Source of the DNA: Caldipriscus sp964426895
GTDB lineage: Bacteria > Hydrothermota > Hydrothermia > LBFQ01
NCBI GenBank assembly: GCA_964426895.1
Contig: CAYRSH010000002.1
Span: 1-53,640, forward strand
Direction: 5' to 3'
Length of the DNA stretch: 53,640 bases
Position numbers and translations under genes: made by a program
Part shown: piece by piece, positions 32,855 through 41,538 of the stretch
How the letters are laid out: each line of letters begins with the position of its first letter
How positions within the stretch are numbered: position 1 is the stretch's first letter
Notes under the pieces: generated by a model
Databases searched by the model: none
Seen by the model: the letters and a program-made list of their open reading frames with translations, nothing else
Told to the model about the DNA's origin: nothing

Positions 32855-34520
32855 GCAACCTTATGGGATTCCTCAACTTTTCAAGGGCTTGTGTCTCCAA
32901 CTGCCTAACCCTTTCACGGGTTAAACCCAACTCCTGCCCAACCTCTTCCAAAGTTCTGGGTTTTTTACCGTCAAGCCCAAACCTCAGCTCTATAACCTTC
33001 CTCTCCCTTGGGGATAACATATTTAAAGCCTTCCTAAGCCTTTCCCTCAAACTCTCAATCTTTAACTCCTCCTCTGCCGATAGGGTTTTTTCATCGTATA
33101 TAATTTCCCCAAGAGATGTATCCCCATCTTTACCCACGGGTTTATCCATTGATATGGGTTCCTTTGCAACGCTTAAAGCCCTCTCCACCTTACTAATAGG
33201 CATTTCAAGGTATTCGGCTATTTCTTCAATTGAAGGGGGTCTTCCCTTTTCCTGCAATAACGCTTTTTGCGCTTTGTTTATCTTTGTTATGGTCTCAATC
33301 ATGTGTATAGGTATTCTAATGGTTCTTGAATGATCTGCTACGGCCCTCGTTATGGCTTGCCTTATCCACCAAGTCGCATAAGTTGAGAACTTGAAACCCT
33401 TTTTCCAATCGTATTTATCAATGGCTTTCAAAAGTCCCAGATTACCCTCTTGTATCAGATCCCCAAAGTCCAAACCCCTGTTCATATACCTTTTGGCCTC
33501 GCTTATAACAAGTCTGACATTTCCCTCCGCCAAGGTATTCCTCGCAAATTCGTACTTTTTGTATAGTTTTATGAGTTTATCCGCCACCTCCTTGGCTTCA
33601 GAATAGGGTTGGTTTAGCTCCTTTTCAAGCCTTTCAATTCTTGATTTTATACTCTTTTCTAATGCTTCGTATTCCCATAGGAAGTTTTCCGCACCCATCT
33701 CTTTAAACACATTCTTTTCGTTTCGCAACCTGTTAATCTCATCGTATAAAGATTTTAACTTATCCACCTTTTTAATATACTCGTTATATATTTCCACGAT
33801 TTTGGGGAAAACAGGACCCATCTCGATAATTTTATCAAGTATTTCTCTATAAGCCGTTTCCGCCTCTATCCTTTCCTCATCGGATAGTTTATCCTTTTCC
33901 AAAAAGTACCTTCTGGCTATAGGCCACCTTGCCATAAGGTATTCTATACCCCTTGCCAATCTTTTCCTTTCCTTCTGGTTTTTTACCCTATTCGTCCAAT
34001 AACCGGGGTCAACCTGAAATATTTCTTCTGCTTGTACCAAACCTTTTTGGGCAAACTGGACGAGACTCATAAATTTACTCAAACCAAAGTATGTTTGCAA
34101 TAGAGTTTTTGTTATTTCCGTTCTCGTGGTATCAATTGTTCTGGCCAACTCCAATTCTTCATTTCTGGATAAAAGCCTCATTTCCGCCACTTCCTTCAAA
34201 TATATCCTCACTGGGTCATCTTTATACTCCTTATCAAGTTTTTCCTCTTCCGCCTGAATGATACTTTCAACCTCCTGCTTTCTCTTTGTTTTCTTCTTTT
34301 TATAAGTAGAACTCGTTAAATCCTTTTCAAACTCTATTCCCTTTTCCATCAAGGCTATCATTATCTGTTCCAGAAGTTCATCGTTTTGAACGACATCGGC
34401 GGGTAGTTTTTTCAAAAGGTCATCAAATGTAAAAACACCTCCCTTCTCCTTAGCCTCCTCTATGATTTTTTCTATGGCATCCAGTATCTCCCCTTTTCTA
34501 TCCTTAACCTTCCTTGCCAT
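32817..34520 (-). CDS. rpoD: RNA polymerase primary sigma factor (sigma-70, RpoD)
   Basis: The 567-residue protein has region 1.2 (DPVRIYLKEVAEMRLLSRNE), a non-conserved insert, region 2 (VRLVISEAKRYMNRGLDFGD, LIQEGNLGLLKAIDKY, FSTYATWWIRQAITRAVAD), region 3 from HMIETITKINKAQK and region 4 (LRKALNMLSPRERKVIEL, GLTRERVRQLETQALEKLR). Region 3.0 keeps the His and Glu that in model sigma factors contact extended -10 DNA. It is translated from a strong Shine-Dalgarno (AAGGAGGT) within the dnaG 3' end; TAATG overlap of 1 nt. It presumably reads the unusual promoters described here. Confidence 0.96.
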   Translation of the reverse strand: MARKVKDRKGEILDAIEKIIEEAKEKGGVFTFDDLLKKLPADVVQNDELLEQIMIALMEKGIEFEKDLTSSTYKKKKTKRKQEVESIIQAEEEKLDKEYKDDPVRIYLKEVAEMRLLSRNEELELARTIDTTRTEITKTLLQTYFGLSKFMSLVQFAQKGLVQAEEIFQVDPGYWTNRVKNQKERKRLARGIEYLMARWPIARRYFLEKDKLSDEERIEAETAYREILDKIIEMGPVFPKIVEIYNEYIKKVDKLKSLYDEINRLRNEKNVFKEMGAENFLWEYEALEKSIKSRIERLEKELNQPYSEAKEVADKLIKLYKKYEFARNTLAEGNVRLVISEAKRYMNRGLDFGDLIQEGNLGLLKAIDKYDWKKGFKFSTYATWWIRQAITRAVADHSRTIRIPIHMIETITKINKAQKALLQEKGRPPSIEEIAEYLEMPISKVERALSVAKEPISMDKPVGKDGDTSLGEIIYDEKTLSAEEELKIESLRERLRKALNMLSPRERKVIELRFGLDGKKPRTLEEVGQELGLTRERVRQLETQALEKLRNPIRLHVLGRFKDLEEL

Positions 34521-36067
34521 TATACACCTACCTCCTTTTTAATGTTATAAACCTCCAAAAGCGCCTTGATATCCCCCTTAGCCCTCTTAACCTTATCCTC
34601 CACCTCCATCTGCGTTAAAATCCTCCTCAAAACTTTAAAAACCTCATCCCTTTCCATATTTAAAGCATAAACCGAGGAGGCTTCCTCCGATTTAAGGGTT
34701 TCAAAGAATTCCGCAAAATCCTTACCAGAGGTTATGTAAGTTTCCAACCTATGCTGTAAGGATGTTTTAGCGGTTAAACGGCTCAGTATATCCATAACCT
34801 CCCCTTTAAAACCATAAGCATATCCGAGGATTAAGATTTTGTCCAAATTTGCCAAAGAAGAATTGGATTTCTTTATTACTTCCCTTACGGATAATTCTCC
34901 CAAATCCACCTTTGTACCAGCCCATTTTTCCAGTTCGCCCAGGTAAAATATGGCCAAATTTTCATCCGAACTTTTGAGTATTGAAATGAAATTTTTGGCT
35001 TTGGTTAATTTTTCAGAAAATTTAACGGGATCTTTGGGCTTTTCACCGAGAATAAAGTTAAAGGCCGTAATAGGCTCGGGTAGTTCCTTACCATGTTGCA
35101 GATAATCGGCGGGATCCAAACCGTTTTCCAATAATATTACATGCACATCTATACCCGCCTTTGCAAGGGAAAATATGGATTTTTCCGCGGATTTCATCCC
35201 CGCTTCATCGCTATCGGGGATTATAACCACCTTTTTTGCAAACCTATAAATCCTTTTGGCGTGTTCTTCACTCAAATGGGTACCCATAATACCTACGGTA
35301 TTTTTGTATCCTTCCTGATACATTAGGATAACATCTATATACCCCTCAACCAAATATAAAAACCCCTCTTTCCTCGCAAAGGATTTTGCCTTATCAAGGC
35401 CAAACAAAACTTCGGACTTTTTAAATATTTTTGTATCGGGACCGTTCAAGTATTTCGGTTCCCCGCCTTCCACAACCCTACCCGCAAAAGAAACCACATT
35501 GCCGGTAATATCCTTAATCGGGAAAATGATTCTGCCATAAAATCTATCAAATATTTCCTTCCCAGTGCTTATAGCAACGCCACTTGAAAGGATATCTTCG
35601 GAAGAGAAACCCTTCTTTATCAAATATTTTATAAGCCCGTATTTATCGGGGGAAAAGCCTATTTCCCATTCGGCCAAACTTCCCGAGTTCAAACCCCTGT
35701 TTTTAAGGTAATCCATAATAAGGGTATGCTTCACGAGTTGGCTTTTGTAAAACTTCGCGGATTCACGCAAAACCTCGTAAATTATAGGCTGCTTTTCATA
35801 TTGGTAATTGCTTATATCTAATCCGAATTCCTCAGCCAATATTGATAAGGCTTCCCTTCTCGTTATCCCTTCAATTTCGGATAAGAATGTTATGGCGTTT
35901 CCCGAAGCCCCACATCCAAAACAGTGATAAACCCCTTTATCGGGATCAACATAAAAGCTGGGAGTTTTTTCCTTGTGAAAGGGACACAAACCCGCATACT
36001 GCGAACCCACCCTTTTAAGACTAACATACCTACCAACAACCTTTATTATATCAACCTTCTCAAGCAC
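34520..36067 (-). CDS. dnaG: DNA primase
   Basis: DnaG makes RNA primers at the fork. It contains the CHC2 zinc finger (LCPFHKEKTPSFYVD ... YHCFGCGASGNAITFL), the Toprim core (LYLVEGYIDVILMYQEG, GTHLSEEHAKRIYRF, VVIIPDSDEAG) and a short C-terminal helicase-binding part. At about 515 residues it is shorter than the usual 580-600, mostly at the C-terminus. The frame can open at TTG 36076, but the TTGACA-17-CATTAT promoter puts the GTG at 36067 at the standard 8-nt spacing, giving MLEKVDIIKVVGRYVSL. Leads the classical dnaG-rpoD operon, without rpsU. Confidence 0.95.
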   Translation of the reverse strand: MLEKVDIIKVVGRYVSLKRVGSQYAGLCPFHKEKTPSFYVDPDKGVYHCFGCGASGNAITFLSEIEGITRREALSILAEEFGLDISNYQYEKQPIIYEVLRESAKFYKSQLVKHTLIMDYLKNRGLNSGSLAEWEIGFSPDKYGLIKYLIKKGFSSEDILSSGVAISTGKEIFDRFYGRIIFPIKDITGNVVSFAGRVVEGGEPKYLNGPDTKIFKKSEVLFGLDKAKSFARKEGFLYLVEGYIDVILMYQEGYKNTVGIMGTHLSEEHAKRIYRFAKKVVIIPDSDEAGMKSAEKSIFSLAKAGIDVHVILLENGLDPADYLQHGKELPEPITAFNFILGEKPKDPVKFSEKLTKAKNFISILKSSDENLAIFYLGELEKWAGTKVDLGELSVREVIKKSNSSLANLDKILILGYAYGFKGEVMDILSRLTAKTSLQHRLETYITSGKDFAEFFETLKSEEASSVYALNMERDEVFKVLRRILTQMEVEDKVKRAKGDIKALLEVYNIKKEVGV

Positions 36068-36075
36068 TTCATTCA

Positions 36076-36104
36076 ATAATGCCTTAAAATATATAAAATG
36101 TCAA
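36076..36104 (-). promoter_or_regulatory. Promoter of the dnaG-rpoD-cinA operon
   Basis: On the minus strand TTGACA (36099-36104), exactly 17 nt, CATTAT (36076-36081), 8 nt to GTG 36067. The best -35/-10 pair in the window together with the right-edge promoter. Confidence 0.65.
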
Positions 36105-36115
36105 CTGTTAAGATT

Positions 36116-36376
36116 TTATACCTCTTTCCCGTTTCCGCTTATCCTGTTTTTTAAATCCAGTATTACCTCGTTAAACGCGTCCTCAAACTTTAATATATCC
36201 TCTTCAAACACTATAACCCTTGTCCTCCTAACGGAACCATCTTTCTCCTTTCTCTTTTCCGATATTGCCAAGTATAAATCTCCCTTTTTGTTTTGCTTAA
36301 CATCTATGAAATACACCCTTCTTCCAGCCTTAACCCTTTTACTATACAGGGAATCATCTTTCCTCTGTTCCATCAT
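36116..36376 (-). CDS. PUR-alpha-like DUF3276 nucleic-acid-binding protein
   Basis: The 86-residue protein matches the PUR-alpha-like DUF3276 family (KRVKAGRRVYFIDVKQNKKG, YLAISEKRK, RTRVIVFEEDILKFEDAF), known in Borrelia (BpuR) and Bacteroidetes as a small dimeric RNA/ssDNA-binding protein. It starts inside the 3' end of recA (23-nt overlap) and has its own GGGGG Shine-Dalgarno-like run just before the ATG. Co-expressed with recA; its job here is unknown. A distribution mostly in FCB bacteria and spirochaetes supports the broad placement of the organism. Confidence 0.85.
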   Translation of the reverse strand: MMEQRKDDSLYSKRVKAGRRVYFIDVKQNKKGDLYLAISEKRKEKDGSVRRTRVIVFEEDILKFEDAFNEVILDLKNRISGNGKEV

Positions 36377-37388
36377 TCACCCCCTTATCTTTTCTGTCCA
36401 AAATTTTATCCTCCAAATCTTTAATAATTTTCGGATTTTCTTTCAAAAACTCTATAGCCTTATCCCTCCCCTGACCCAATTGCACATCCCCATAAGAATA
36501 CCAAGACCCCGACTTGTTTATCAAACCCATCTTTAAGCCAAGGTCAAACAACTCCCCGAGCCTATTAACACCTTTGCCGTATATAAGTTCAAACTGGGCT
36601 TCCCTATAAGGTGGAGCAACCTTGTTCTTTACGACCTTTGCCTTTATAATATGCCCTATTATCTCATTATCCTTATCTTTTATAGTATCACCCCTTCTAA
36701 CCTCAACCCTAACCGACGCGTAAAATTTTAACGCCCTTCCACCGGGTGTGGTTTCCGGATTCCCAAAAAATGTTCCTATCTTTTCCCTGATCTGATTTAT
36801 AAAAATGACCACAGCACCGCTTTTTGATATATCGGATGCCAACATCCTCAAACCCTTGGACATCATTCTGGCTTGAAGACCCATCTGTTGATCCTCAATA
36901 TCGCCTTCCAATTCCGCCTTGGGAACCAAAGCGGCAACGGAATCAATTACCACTATGTCAATCGCTCCCGATCTTATAAACCTCGCCACAATATCCAAAG
37001 CCTGCTCACCATAATCCGGCTGGCTTATTACAAAATTGTTTCTTGTATCTATACCCAATGCCCTCGCATAACTTTCACTAAAAGCGTGTTCGGCATCAAC
37101 AAACAAAGCGGTACCTCCGAGTTTTTGGGTCTCAGCAATTGCCAAAAGGGCCAAAGTAGTTTTCCCGGACGATTCTGCACCGTAAATTTCCACTATTCTA
37201 CCCCTCGGATACCCACCAACCCCCAAGGCCAAATCTAAACTTAGAGAACCCGAAGGTATTGCTTCTATCTTTTCTTGTGATCCATCGCTTAGGGTCATTA
37301 TAGACCCCGGACCGTACGCCTTTGTAATTTCTTTTATCGTTGCCTCCAAAAGTTTTTCTTTTACCTTTTCTTCTTTCCCCTTTGCCAT
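36354..37388 (-). CDS. recA: Recombinase RecA
   Basis: RecA is the strand-exchange ATPase of homologous recombination. The product has IVEIYGAESSGKTTLALLAI (Walker A), VIDSVAALVPKAELEGDI, FINQIREKIGTFFGNPETTP and GGRALKFYASVRVEVRRGD. Two ATG codons stand in a row; the second (37388) is better spaced from the GGGGG Shine-Dalgarno-like run. The promoter lies 22 nt before the first ATG, so this gene is leadered, unlike most neighbours. No SOS-type operator was recognised. Followed by the overlapping PUR-alpha-like gene. Confidence 0.97.
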   Translation of the reverse strand: MAKGKEEKVKEKLLEATIKEITKAYGPGSIMTLSDGSQEKIEAIPSGSLSLDLALGVGGYPRGRIVEIYGAESSGKTTLALLAIAETQKLGGTALFVDAEHAFSESYARALGIDTRNNFVISQPDYGEQALDIVARFIRSGAIDIVVIDSVAALVPKAELEGDIEDQQMGLQARMMSKGLRMLASDISKSGAVVIFINQIREKIGTFFGNPETTPGGRALKFYASVRVEVRRGDTIKDKDNEIIGHIIKAKVVKNKVAPPYREAQFELIYGKGVNRLGELFDLGLKMGLINKSGSWYSYGDVQLGQGRDKAIEFLKENPKIIKDLEDKILDRKDKGVNDGTEER

Positions 37389-37413
37389 CATAACCCCCTT
37401 TTCACAAGAATGT

Positions 37414-37423
37414 ATTTTAAGGG
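37414..37423 (-). promoter_or_regulatory. Promoter of recA
   Basis: CCCT-TAAAAT on the minus strand (hexamer 37414-37419), with a 22-nt leader that contains GGGGG before the double ATG. Confidence 0.6.
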
Positions 37424-37633
37424 TGAAAAATCGTCTTGAATAGAATTTCCCATATAGGTATTTGCGTTTTAAATTTTGATTGTATTTTGTGTTTTAATTG
37501 TAAAACAACACTATTATATGGTTTATTATAATTTTTAAATTTTTACTTCAATGCAATTATTTTTCTCGTAATTTCTATTATATTTTCAAAATTTCGCAAA
37601 CAAATTAAAAAATTTTTGACATTCATATATCAC

Positions 37634-37662
37634 TTGCGAACCTACGGAAACATCCATATAAT
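37634..37662 (+). promoter_or_regulatory. Promoter of the murB-ftsA-ftsZ-ftsX cluster
   Basis: TTGCGA (37634-37639), 17 nt, TATAAT (37657-37662), 12 nt before ATG 37675. A TTGACA at about 37616 has no -10 at normal spacing. Confidence 0.55.
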
Positions 37663-37674
37663 TCCCAGATAAGT

Positions 37675-38526
37675 ATGAAGGTTTTAGAGAATGTACCGTT
37701 AAGTCTCTATACCACCTTTCGTTTGGGCGGTCCGGCGAGGTATTTAATTGAATGTTATGATGTTGAAGATGTAAAAAACGCCATTAAATTTGCCCTTGAT
37801 AAAAATCTCCCAATACTCCCCTTAGGTGCCGGGTCGGATATTTTGGTTTCGGATAGGGGTTTCAATGGGGTTGTTATAAGGCTCGTACATTTAAGGGGTC
37901 AAAGGTTTCAAGGTGGAGAAGTATATTTAATGGCGGGGGAACCTTTGCCAAAAGTGGCGAAAATAACTGCCGATAAAGGGCTTTCGGGTTTTGAATATTT
38001 GGCGGGTATTCCCGGAACTGTAGGTGGCGGAATAGCAAAAAACGCGGGGGCACACGGACACGACATATCAGAAATATTAAAAGAGGTGTATGTTATAAAT
38101 CTTGATGGAGAGATTATTACCCTTAAACCAAAGGATCTAAACCTCCGATACCGGGAATCGGATGTTTTAAAGTATGGAATAGTGGTAGAGGGCAGATTCG
38201 CGCTTAAAGAAGACGATCCCCGTGCTATAAATGAAAGGTTAAATCGGTTTTTAAAGTATAGGGAGGATACCCAACCGTGGAAAACGAGGACGGCGGGTTG
38301 TATGTTTAAAAATCCCCCGGGAAATTATGCGGGTAAGCTCATAGAAGAGGCTGGTTTGAAGGGTTTCCGCATAGGGGGTGTAAAGGTTTCCGAAAAACAC
38401 GCAAACTTTTTTGAAAACATAGGGGGAACAGCCGATGATGCTTTAAGGCTTATAGAGTATGTACAAAAACGCGTTTATGAGATTTTTAAAATAGAATTGG
38501 AGGTGGAAATTGTTCTGGTCAAATAA
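37675..38526 (+). CDS. murB: UDP-N-acetylenolpyruvoylglucosamine reductase MurB
   Basis: MurB reduces the enolpyruvyl group to give UDP-MurNAc. The 283-residue product has the FAD-binding PLGAGSDILVSDRGFNGVVI, AGIPGTVGGGIAKNAGAHG, YRESDVLK and KVSEKHANFFENIG. It is a short, type-II-like MurB. In the loop that usually reads GSxFKNP the protein has AGCMFKNPPG, placing a cysteine where the proton-donating serine is expected; such Cys forms are thought to occur in some MurBs. It opens the division cluster and overlaps ftsA by 17 nt. Confidence 0.95.
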   Translation: MKVLENVPLSLYTTFRLGGPARYLIECYDVEDVKNAIKFALDKNLPILPLGAGSDILVSDRGFNGVVIRLVHLRGQRFQGGEVYLMAGEPLPKVAKITADKGLSGFEYLAGIPGTVGGGIAKNAGAHGHDISEILKEVYVINLDGEIITLKPKDLNLRYRESDVLKYGIVVEGRFALKEDDPRAINERLNRFLKYREDTQPWKTRTAGCMFKNPPGNYAGKLIEEAGLKGFRIGGVKVSEKHANFFENIGGTADDALRLIEYVQKRVYEIFKIELEVEIVLVK

Positions 38527-39670
38527 CAACAATGGATATGGCGAAGGGAAGTTTTTAATAATAGATGTAGGAGCGTATGAGATAAAGGGTAAGGTGTGGG
38601 GTGAGAGCATGAGTCCCATAGTTGTAAAGAGCACGGGGTTTAGGGGATACATCACGAACCCTGTTGATCTCAAAAATTCAATATATAATGTTTTGGAAGG
38701 AATAAAATCCACTTACCCTCAGGAAATCACAAGATTATACCCGTTTTTCGCGGTCTCCTTTAAGGATGTGGAATTTGTACAATATGAGGAGAGTATTCCT
38801 TGTTCCCCTAAGGTTAAAAGGGAACATATATATAAGATCAAGGGTATATTGGAAAACAAGATAAGGAATGAATCTCAAAAGGAAATCCTATTTTCCGAAA
38901 TTACGAGTTATAAAATCCTCAATCCGGATAATAAAGAAATGGTAGTTGATTATCCCGAAGGTTTAAGCGCAAGATCCCTAACCGCTCAAATATCATTCCT
39001 CTTGATCCCCCAAGGTATATTTTCCGACTTCTTGGAAACCGTTAAGGGTGTGTGCTCGGATTTCGGACTTAAAAAACCAACCGTGGTGGATTCAACCCTC
39101 GCTCTGGCTTATGGGTTAAAAGAAAAATTTGAAAACTTTGACCTCTTGGATATGGGTTATACATCAACCCGTTTGGTTAGAATAAGGGGCGGAAAACTGG
39201 TCAAGTTTGAAACTATAAATTTCGGAGGGATTAATATTCACCTATCCCTTGAAGCCTTCGGTATCCCAAATTACGAAGTTAAAAATGTTTTACACGACAT
39301 ATTTATCAAGGATAAACCCAAAATAATCGGAGGTCCTAACAATTCGGAGATATATTCCAATGTGATAGAGCAACAGATAGAAAACAGTTTAAGGAATGTC
39401 TTCGGCAGGATATCCTTCTCGGCAATACCGATATTTGTAGGCGGTTTCTCCAATTTGGGAAAAAAGTTTAGGGAGTTGATAAACAGTGCCATAAATGCGA
39501 ATATTATTTTCCTCGATGTGGATCCATTAGATGTTATGGGAAAGGGTATCTCGAACTCCTTTTATGGGAAAATCCAAACCAAGAAAGGTTCGTACGCGGG
39601 AAAGGAGTTTAACTTTTTGGATAGTTTTATAGATTTTATAAAAAGGGAAGTTTTGGGAAAGGAGGACTAA
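38510..39670 (+). CDS. Divergent FtsA-like actin-fold protein
   Basis: The 386-residue protein shows actin-fold ATPase elements: FLIIDVGAYEIKGKVWG (phosphate 1), VVDSTLALAYGL (connect), LLDMGYTSTRLVRI (phosphate 2) and IPIFVGGFSNLGKKF (adenosine). Its place between murB and ftsZ makes FtsA, the membrane tether of the Z ring, the most likely identity, but similarity is weak. I see no clear C-terminal amphipathic helix; the end is FIDFIKREVLGKED. TTG start with a good Shine-Dalgarno (GGAGGT) inside murB. MreB-like or PilM-like relatives are alternatives. Confidence 0.72.
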   Translation: MFWSNNNNGYGEGKFLIIDVGAYEIKGKVWGESMSPIVVKSTGFRGYITNPVDLKNSIYNVLEGIKSTYPQEITRLYPFFAVSFKDVEFVQYEESIPCSPKVKREHIYKIKGILENKIRNESQKEILFSEITSYKILNPDNKEMVVDYPEGLSARSLTAQISFLLIPQGIFSDFLETVKGVCSDFGLKKPTVVDSTLALAYGLKEKFENFDLLDMGYTSTRLVRIRGGKLVKFETINFGGINIHLSLEAFGIPNYEVKNVLHDIFIKDKPKIIGGPNNSEIYSNVIEQQIENSLRNVFGRISFSAIPIFVGGFSNLGKKFRELINSAINANIIFLDVDPLDVMGKGISNSFYGKIQTKKGSYAGKEFNFLDSFIDFIKREVLGKED

Positions 39671-39671
39671 A

Positions 39672-40724
39672 ATGGAAACAAAAATCCTTGTTTTGGGGGT
39701 TGGCGGGGCTGGATGCAATATAGTGGATAAAGTTTATGCGAGTATAAAGTCTTACCCTTATGTTAATAATGTAAGGGTGGTAGCGATAAACACGGATAGG
39801 CAATCCCTTACCAACTTAAAATCCGTAAAAGATTATATAGTTTTGGGTAAGAAGGGTAGGGGTGCGGGATCCGATCCCGAAAGGGGTAAAGAATTGGCAT
39901 TGGAATCTTGGAGAGAAGGCTACCTTGAAAGATTAAAGTTTGACGACACGGTGGATTACGATCTTATAATCGTCATAGCGGGTCTTGGAGGTGGAACGGG
40001 CACGGGGGCGGGTCCCGTTATCGTTAAATATTTAAAAGAAAACTTTAAGGAAGCGGTTGTGCTGTCCATCCTAATCCTACCCGATACCGATGAATACGGT
40101 GAAAAAACCGAAATGGCTAACAGGGGGCTTTCGGAGTTTTATAGGATCAGCGATGCGTTAATGATTATAGATAACGCCGAAATAATTGATGTGAGCAAAC
40201 CTTTGAGTGAGGCTTACGAGCCCGCGAATGAATTCACAAAGAATGTGGTTATAACGATTTTGGATATTTGCGAAATGTATGGAAAACCAAATATTGATTT
40301 TGCGGATGTTCAAAACGCCCTTAATCAAGCAAAGAAATCTTCAAAATTCGTGTTCATAACATCTTTGGAGTTCCCAAATAAGGATCTCATAACGGATTCT
40401 GAAATAAACTCCCGCCTTTTGGATTTAAAGAGAAAAACCGCCGTTGCGAGTTTCAGGGGAGCCTCTTCACTCATAGTGGGCGCCTTCCATAACGGTGATT
40501 TGCCATCGCAAAAGGTTAAGGATTTTGTGGAATTTTTAAAAAGTGAAATTATACAAGGAGGAAAGTCACCGCTTGTAAAAAGGGGAGATTACAAAACGCA
40601 GGATAAGATAATAAGGTTTGGTATTATAATAGGCGGCGTGGATATGGATTCAAGGATAAAGAGGGTGTTATCAACAACCTATCCCGAGAGGGTATTAGAG
40701 GAAGTATATGAAGGAAACTCTTAG
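39672..40724 (+). CDS. ftsZ: Divergent FtsZ-family tubulin-like GTPase
   Basis: FtsZ polymerises into the cytokinetic ring. The 350-residue product has VLGVGGAGCNIVDKV, INTDRQSLTNL, GKKGRGAGSDPERGKEL, the tubulin signature GLGGGTGTGAGPVI and the catalytic T7-loop NIDFADVQNAL, so GTPase activity is likely. It is divergent: the usual TPFxFEGxxR segment is replaced by LPDTDEYGEKTEMANRG, and the C-terminal tail that binds FtsA is not recognisable (ends VLEEVYEGNS). Strong Shine-Dalgarno AAAGGAGG. Overlaps ftsX by 17 nt. Confidence 0.85.
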   Translation: METKILVLGVGGAGCNIVDKVYASIKSYPYVNNVRVVAINTDRQSLTNLKSVKDYIVLGKKGRGAGSDPERGKELALESWREGYLERLKFDDTVDYDLIIVIAGLGGGTGTGAGPVIVKYLKENFKEAVVLSILILPDTDEYGEKTEMANRGLSEFYRISDALMIIDNAEIIDVSKPLSEAYEPANEFTKNVVITILDICEMYGKPNIDFADVQNALNQAKKSSKFVFITSLEFPNKDLITDSEINSRLLDLKRKTAVASFRGASSLIVGAFHNGDLPSQKVKDFVEFLKSEIIQGGKSPLVKRGDYKTQDKIIRFGIIIGGVDMDSRIKRVLSTTYPERVLEEVYEGNS

Positions 40725-41538
40725 AGCCATTAAAGTGGGATCTTACAGGAGCATATTTACGATAATAGGGATTTCCCTTTCGCTTCTATCCCTATTTATC
40801 CTTTCAAATCTCCTGTTGGTATCTCATGGTATATACAGGGATGTGAGGGAAGACATAAGGTTTGAAATATTTCCCGAAGGTGATCCCGAAAGTGTCGTAA
40901 AGGAATTAAGCCTTTTAGGGGGTATTAAGGATGTGGAAATAGTTTCCGGAGAAAGGGCACGGAAAGAGTTTTTAAAATACTATCCCGATTTTAAGGGATT
41001 TTTAGAGGACTTGGGAGATGATATATTTTATACCGTAATAAGGGTATATCCGAAGGATTACTGGAAGGAACCTGTATTCTTAGACATTATATACGAAAAG
41101 ATGAAAGCCATAAAAGGCGTTTCGGGTGTGTATTATGGAAAAAGTTGGTTGTCATCCGCGAATACATTTTTTAAAACCCTTTTGAGCCTTACCGTTGGTG
41201 TAATACTTATTACCATCCTCATAATCCTTTCAATCTCCTTTTATACCGTTAGATTCGTGGTTTCTCACAGGAAAAACTATGTGGATATTTTGAGATTATC
41301 GGGAGTATCGCCCTTCAAACTTAGGTATCCCTATATCCTCTTATCAATATTGTATGCCACGATTTCGTGGATTATAGCAACACTAACTTCCATCTATATC
41401 CTGCAAAATCTAAACCTACTAACCAAATACAAAACCGAGAATCTGATTTTGTTTCTCATCTCCTTAGCGGTAGTGGTTATAACCTGTGCCTTCGGATCTA
41501 TAAGGGCGCTCAGGGATATAGAGATGGGTATATCTTAA
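40708..41538 (+). CDS. FtsX-like cell division permease protein
   Basis: The 276-residue protein has the FtsX layout: one membrane helix at about 20-40, an extracytoplasmic domain of about 110 residues containing the FtsX-type DVEIVSGERARKEFLKYYPD, then three membrane helices with VSHRKNYVDILRLSGVSPFK, the part that contacts FtsE. FtsEX controls wall hydrolases at the septum. No ftsE lies next to it. ATG lies within the ftsZ 3' end. Overlaps the convergent ogt gene by 29 nt. Confidence 0.82.
   Translation: MKETLRAIKVGSYRSIFTIIGISLSLLSLFILSNLLLVSHGIYRDVREDIRFEIFPEGDPESVVKELSLLGGIKDVEIVSGERARKEFLKYYPDFKGFLEDLGDDIFYTVIRVYPKDYWKEPVFLDIIYEKMKAIKGVSGVYYGKSWLSSANTFFKTLLSLTVGVILITILIILSISFYTVRFVVSHRKNYVDILRLSGVSPFKLRYPYILLSILYATISWIIATLTSIYILQNLNLLTKYKTENLILFLISLAVVVITCAFGSIRALRDIEMGIS

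Larger units (their letters stand above)
37392..37674. other. AT-rich intergenic region between recA and murB
   Basis: This 283-nt gap is far richer in A and T than the rest, especially 37460-37625, with runs such as TTTTTAAATTTTTAC. It holds the recA promoter near its left end and the murB promoter near its right end. The middle contains no ORF that I can support, no clear DnaA box and no CRISPR or inverted repeat of note. Confidence 0.7.

Noticed and set aside
37392..37450. SOS (LexA) operator upstream of recA
   Set aside because: No GAAC-N4-GTTC-like or CTGT-N8-ACAG-like palindrome was found in the promoter region.
37616..37621. TTGACA upstream of murB as the -35 box
   Set aside because: No acceptable -10 at 16-18 nt; TTGCGA at 37634 pairs at 17 nt with the TATAAT next to murB.
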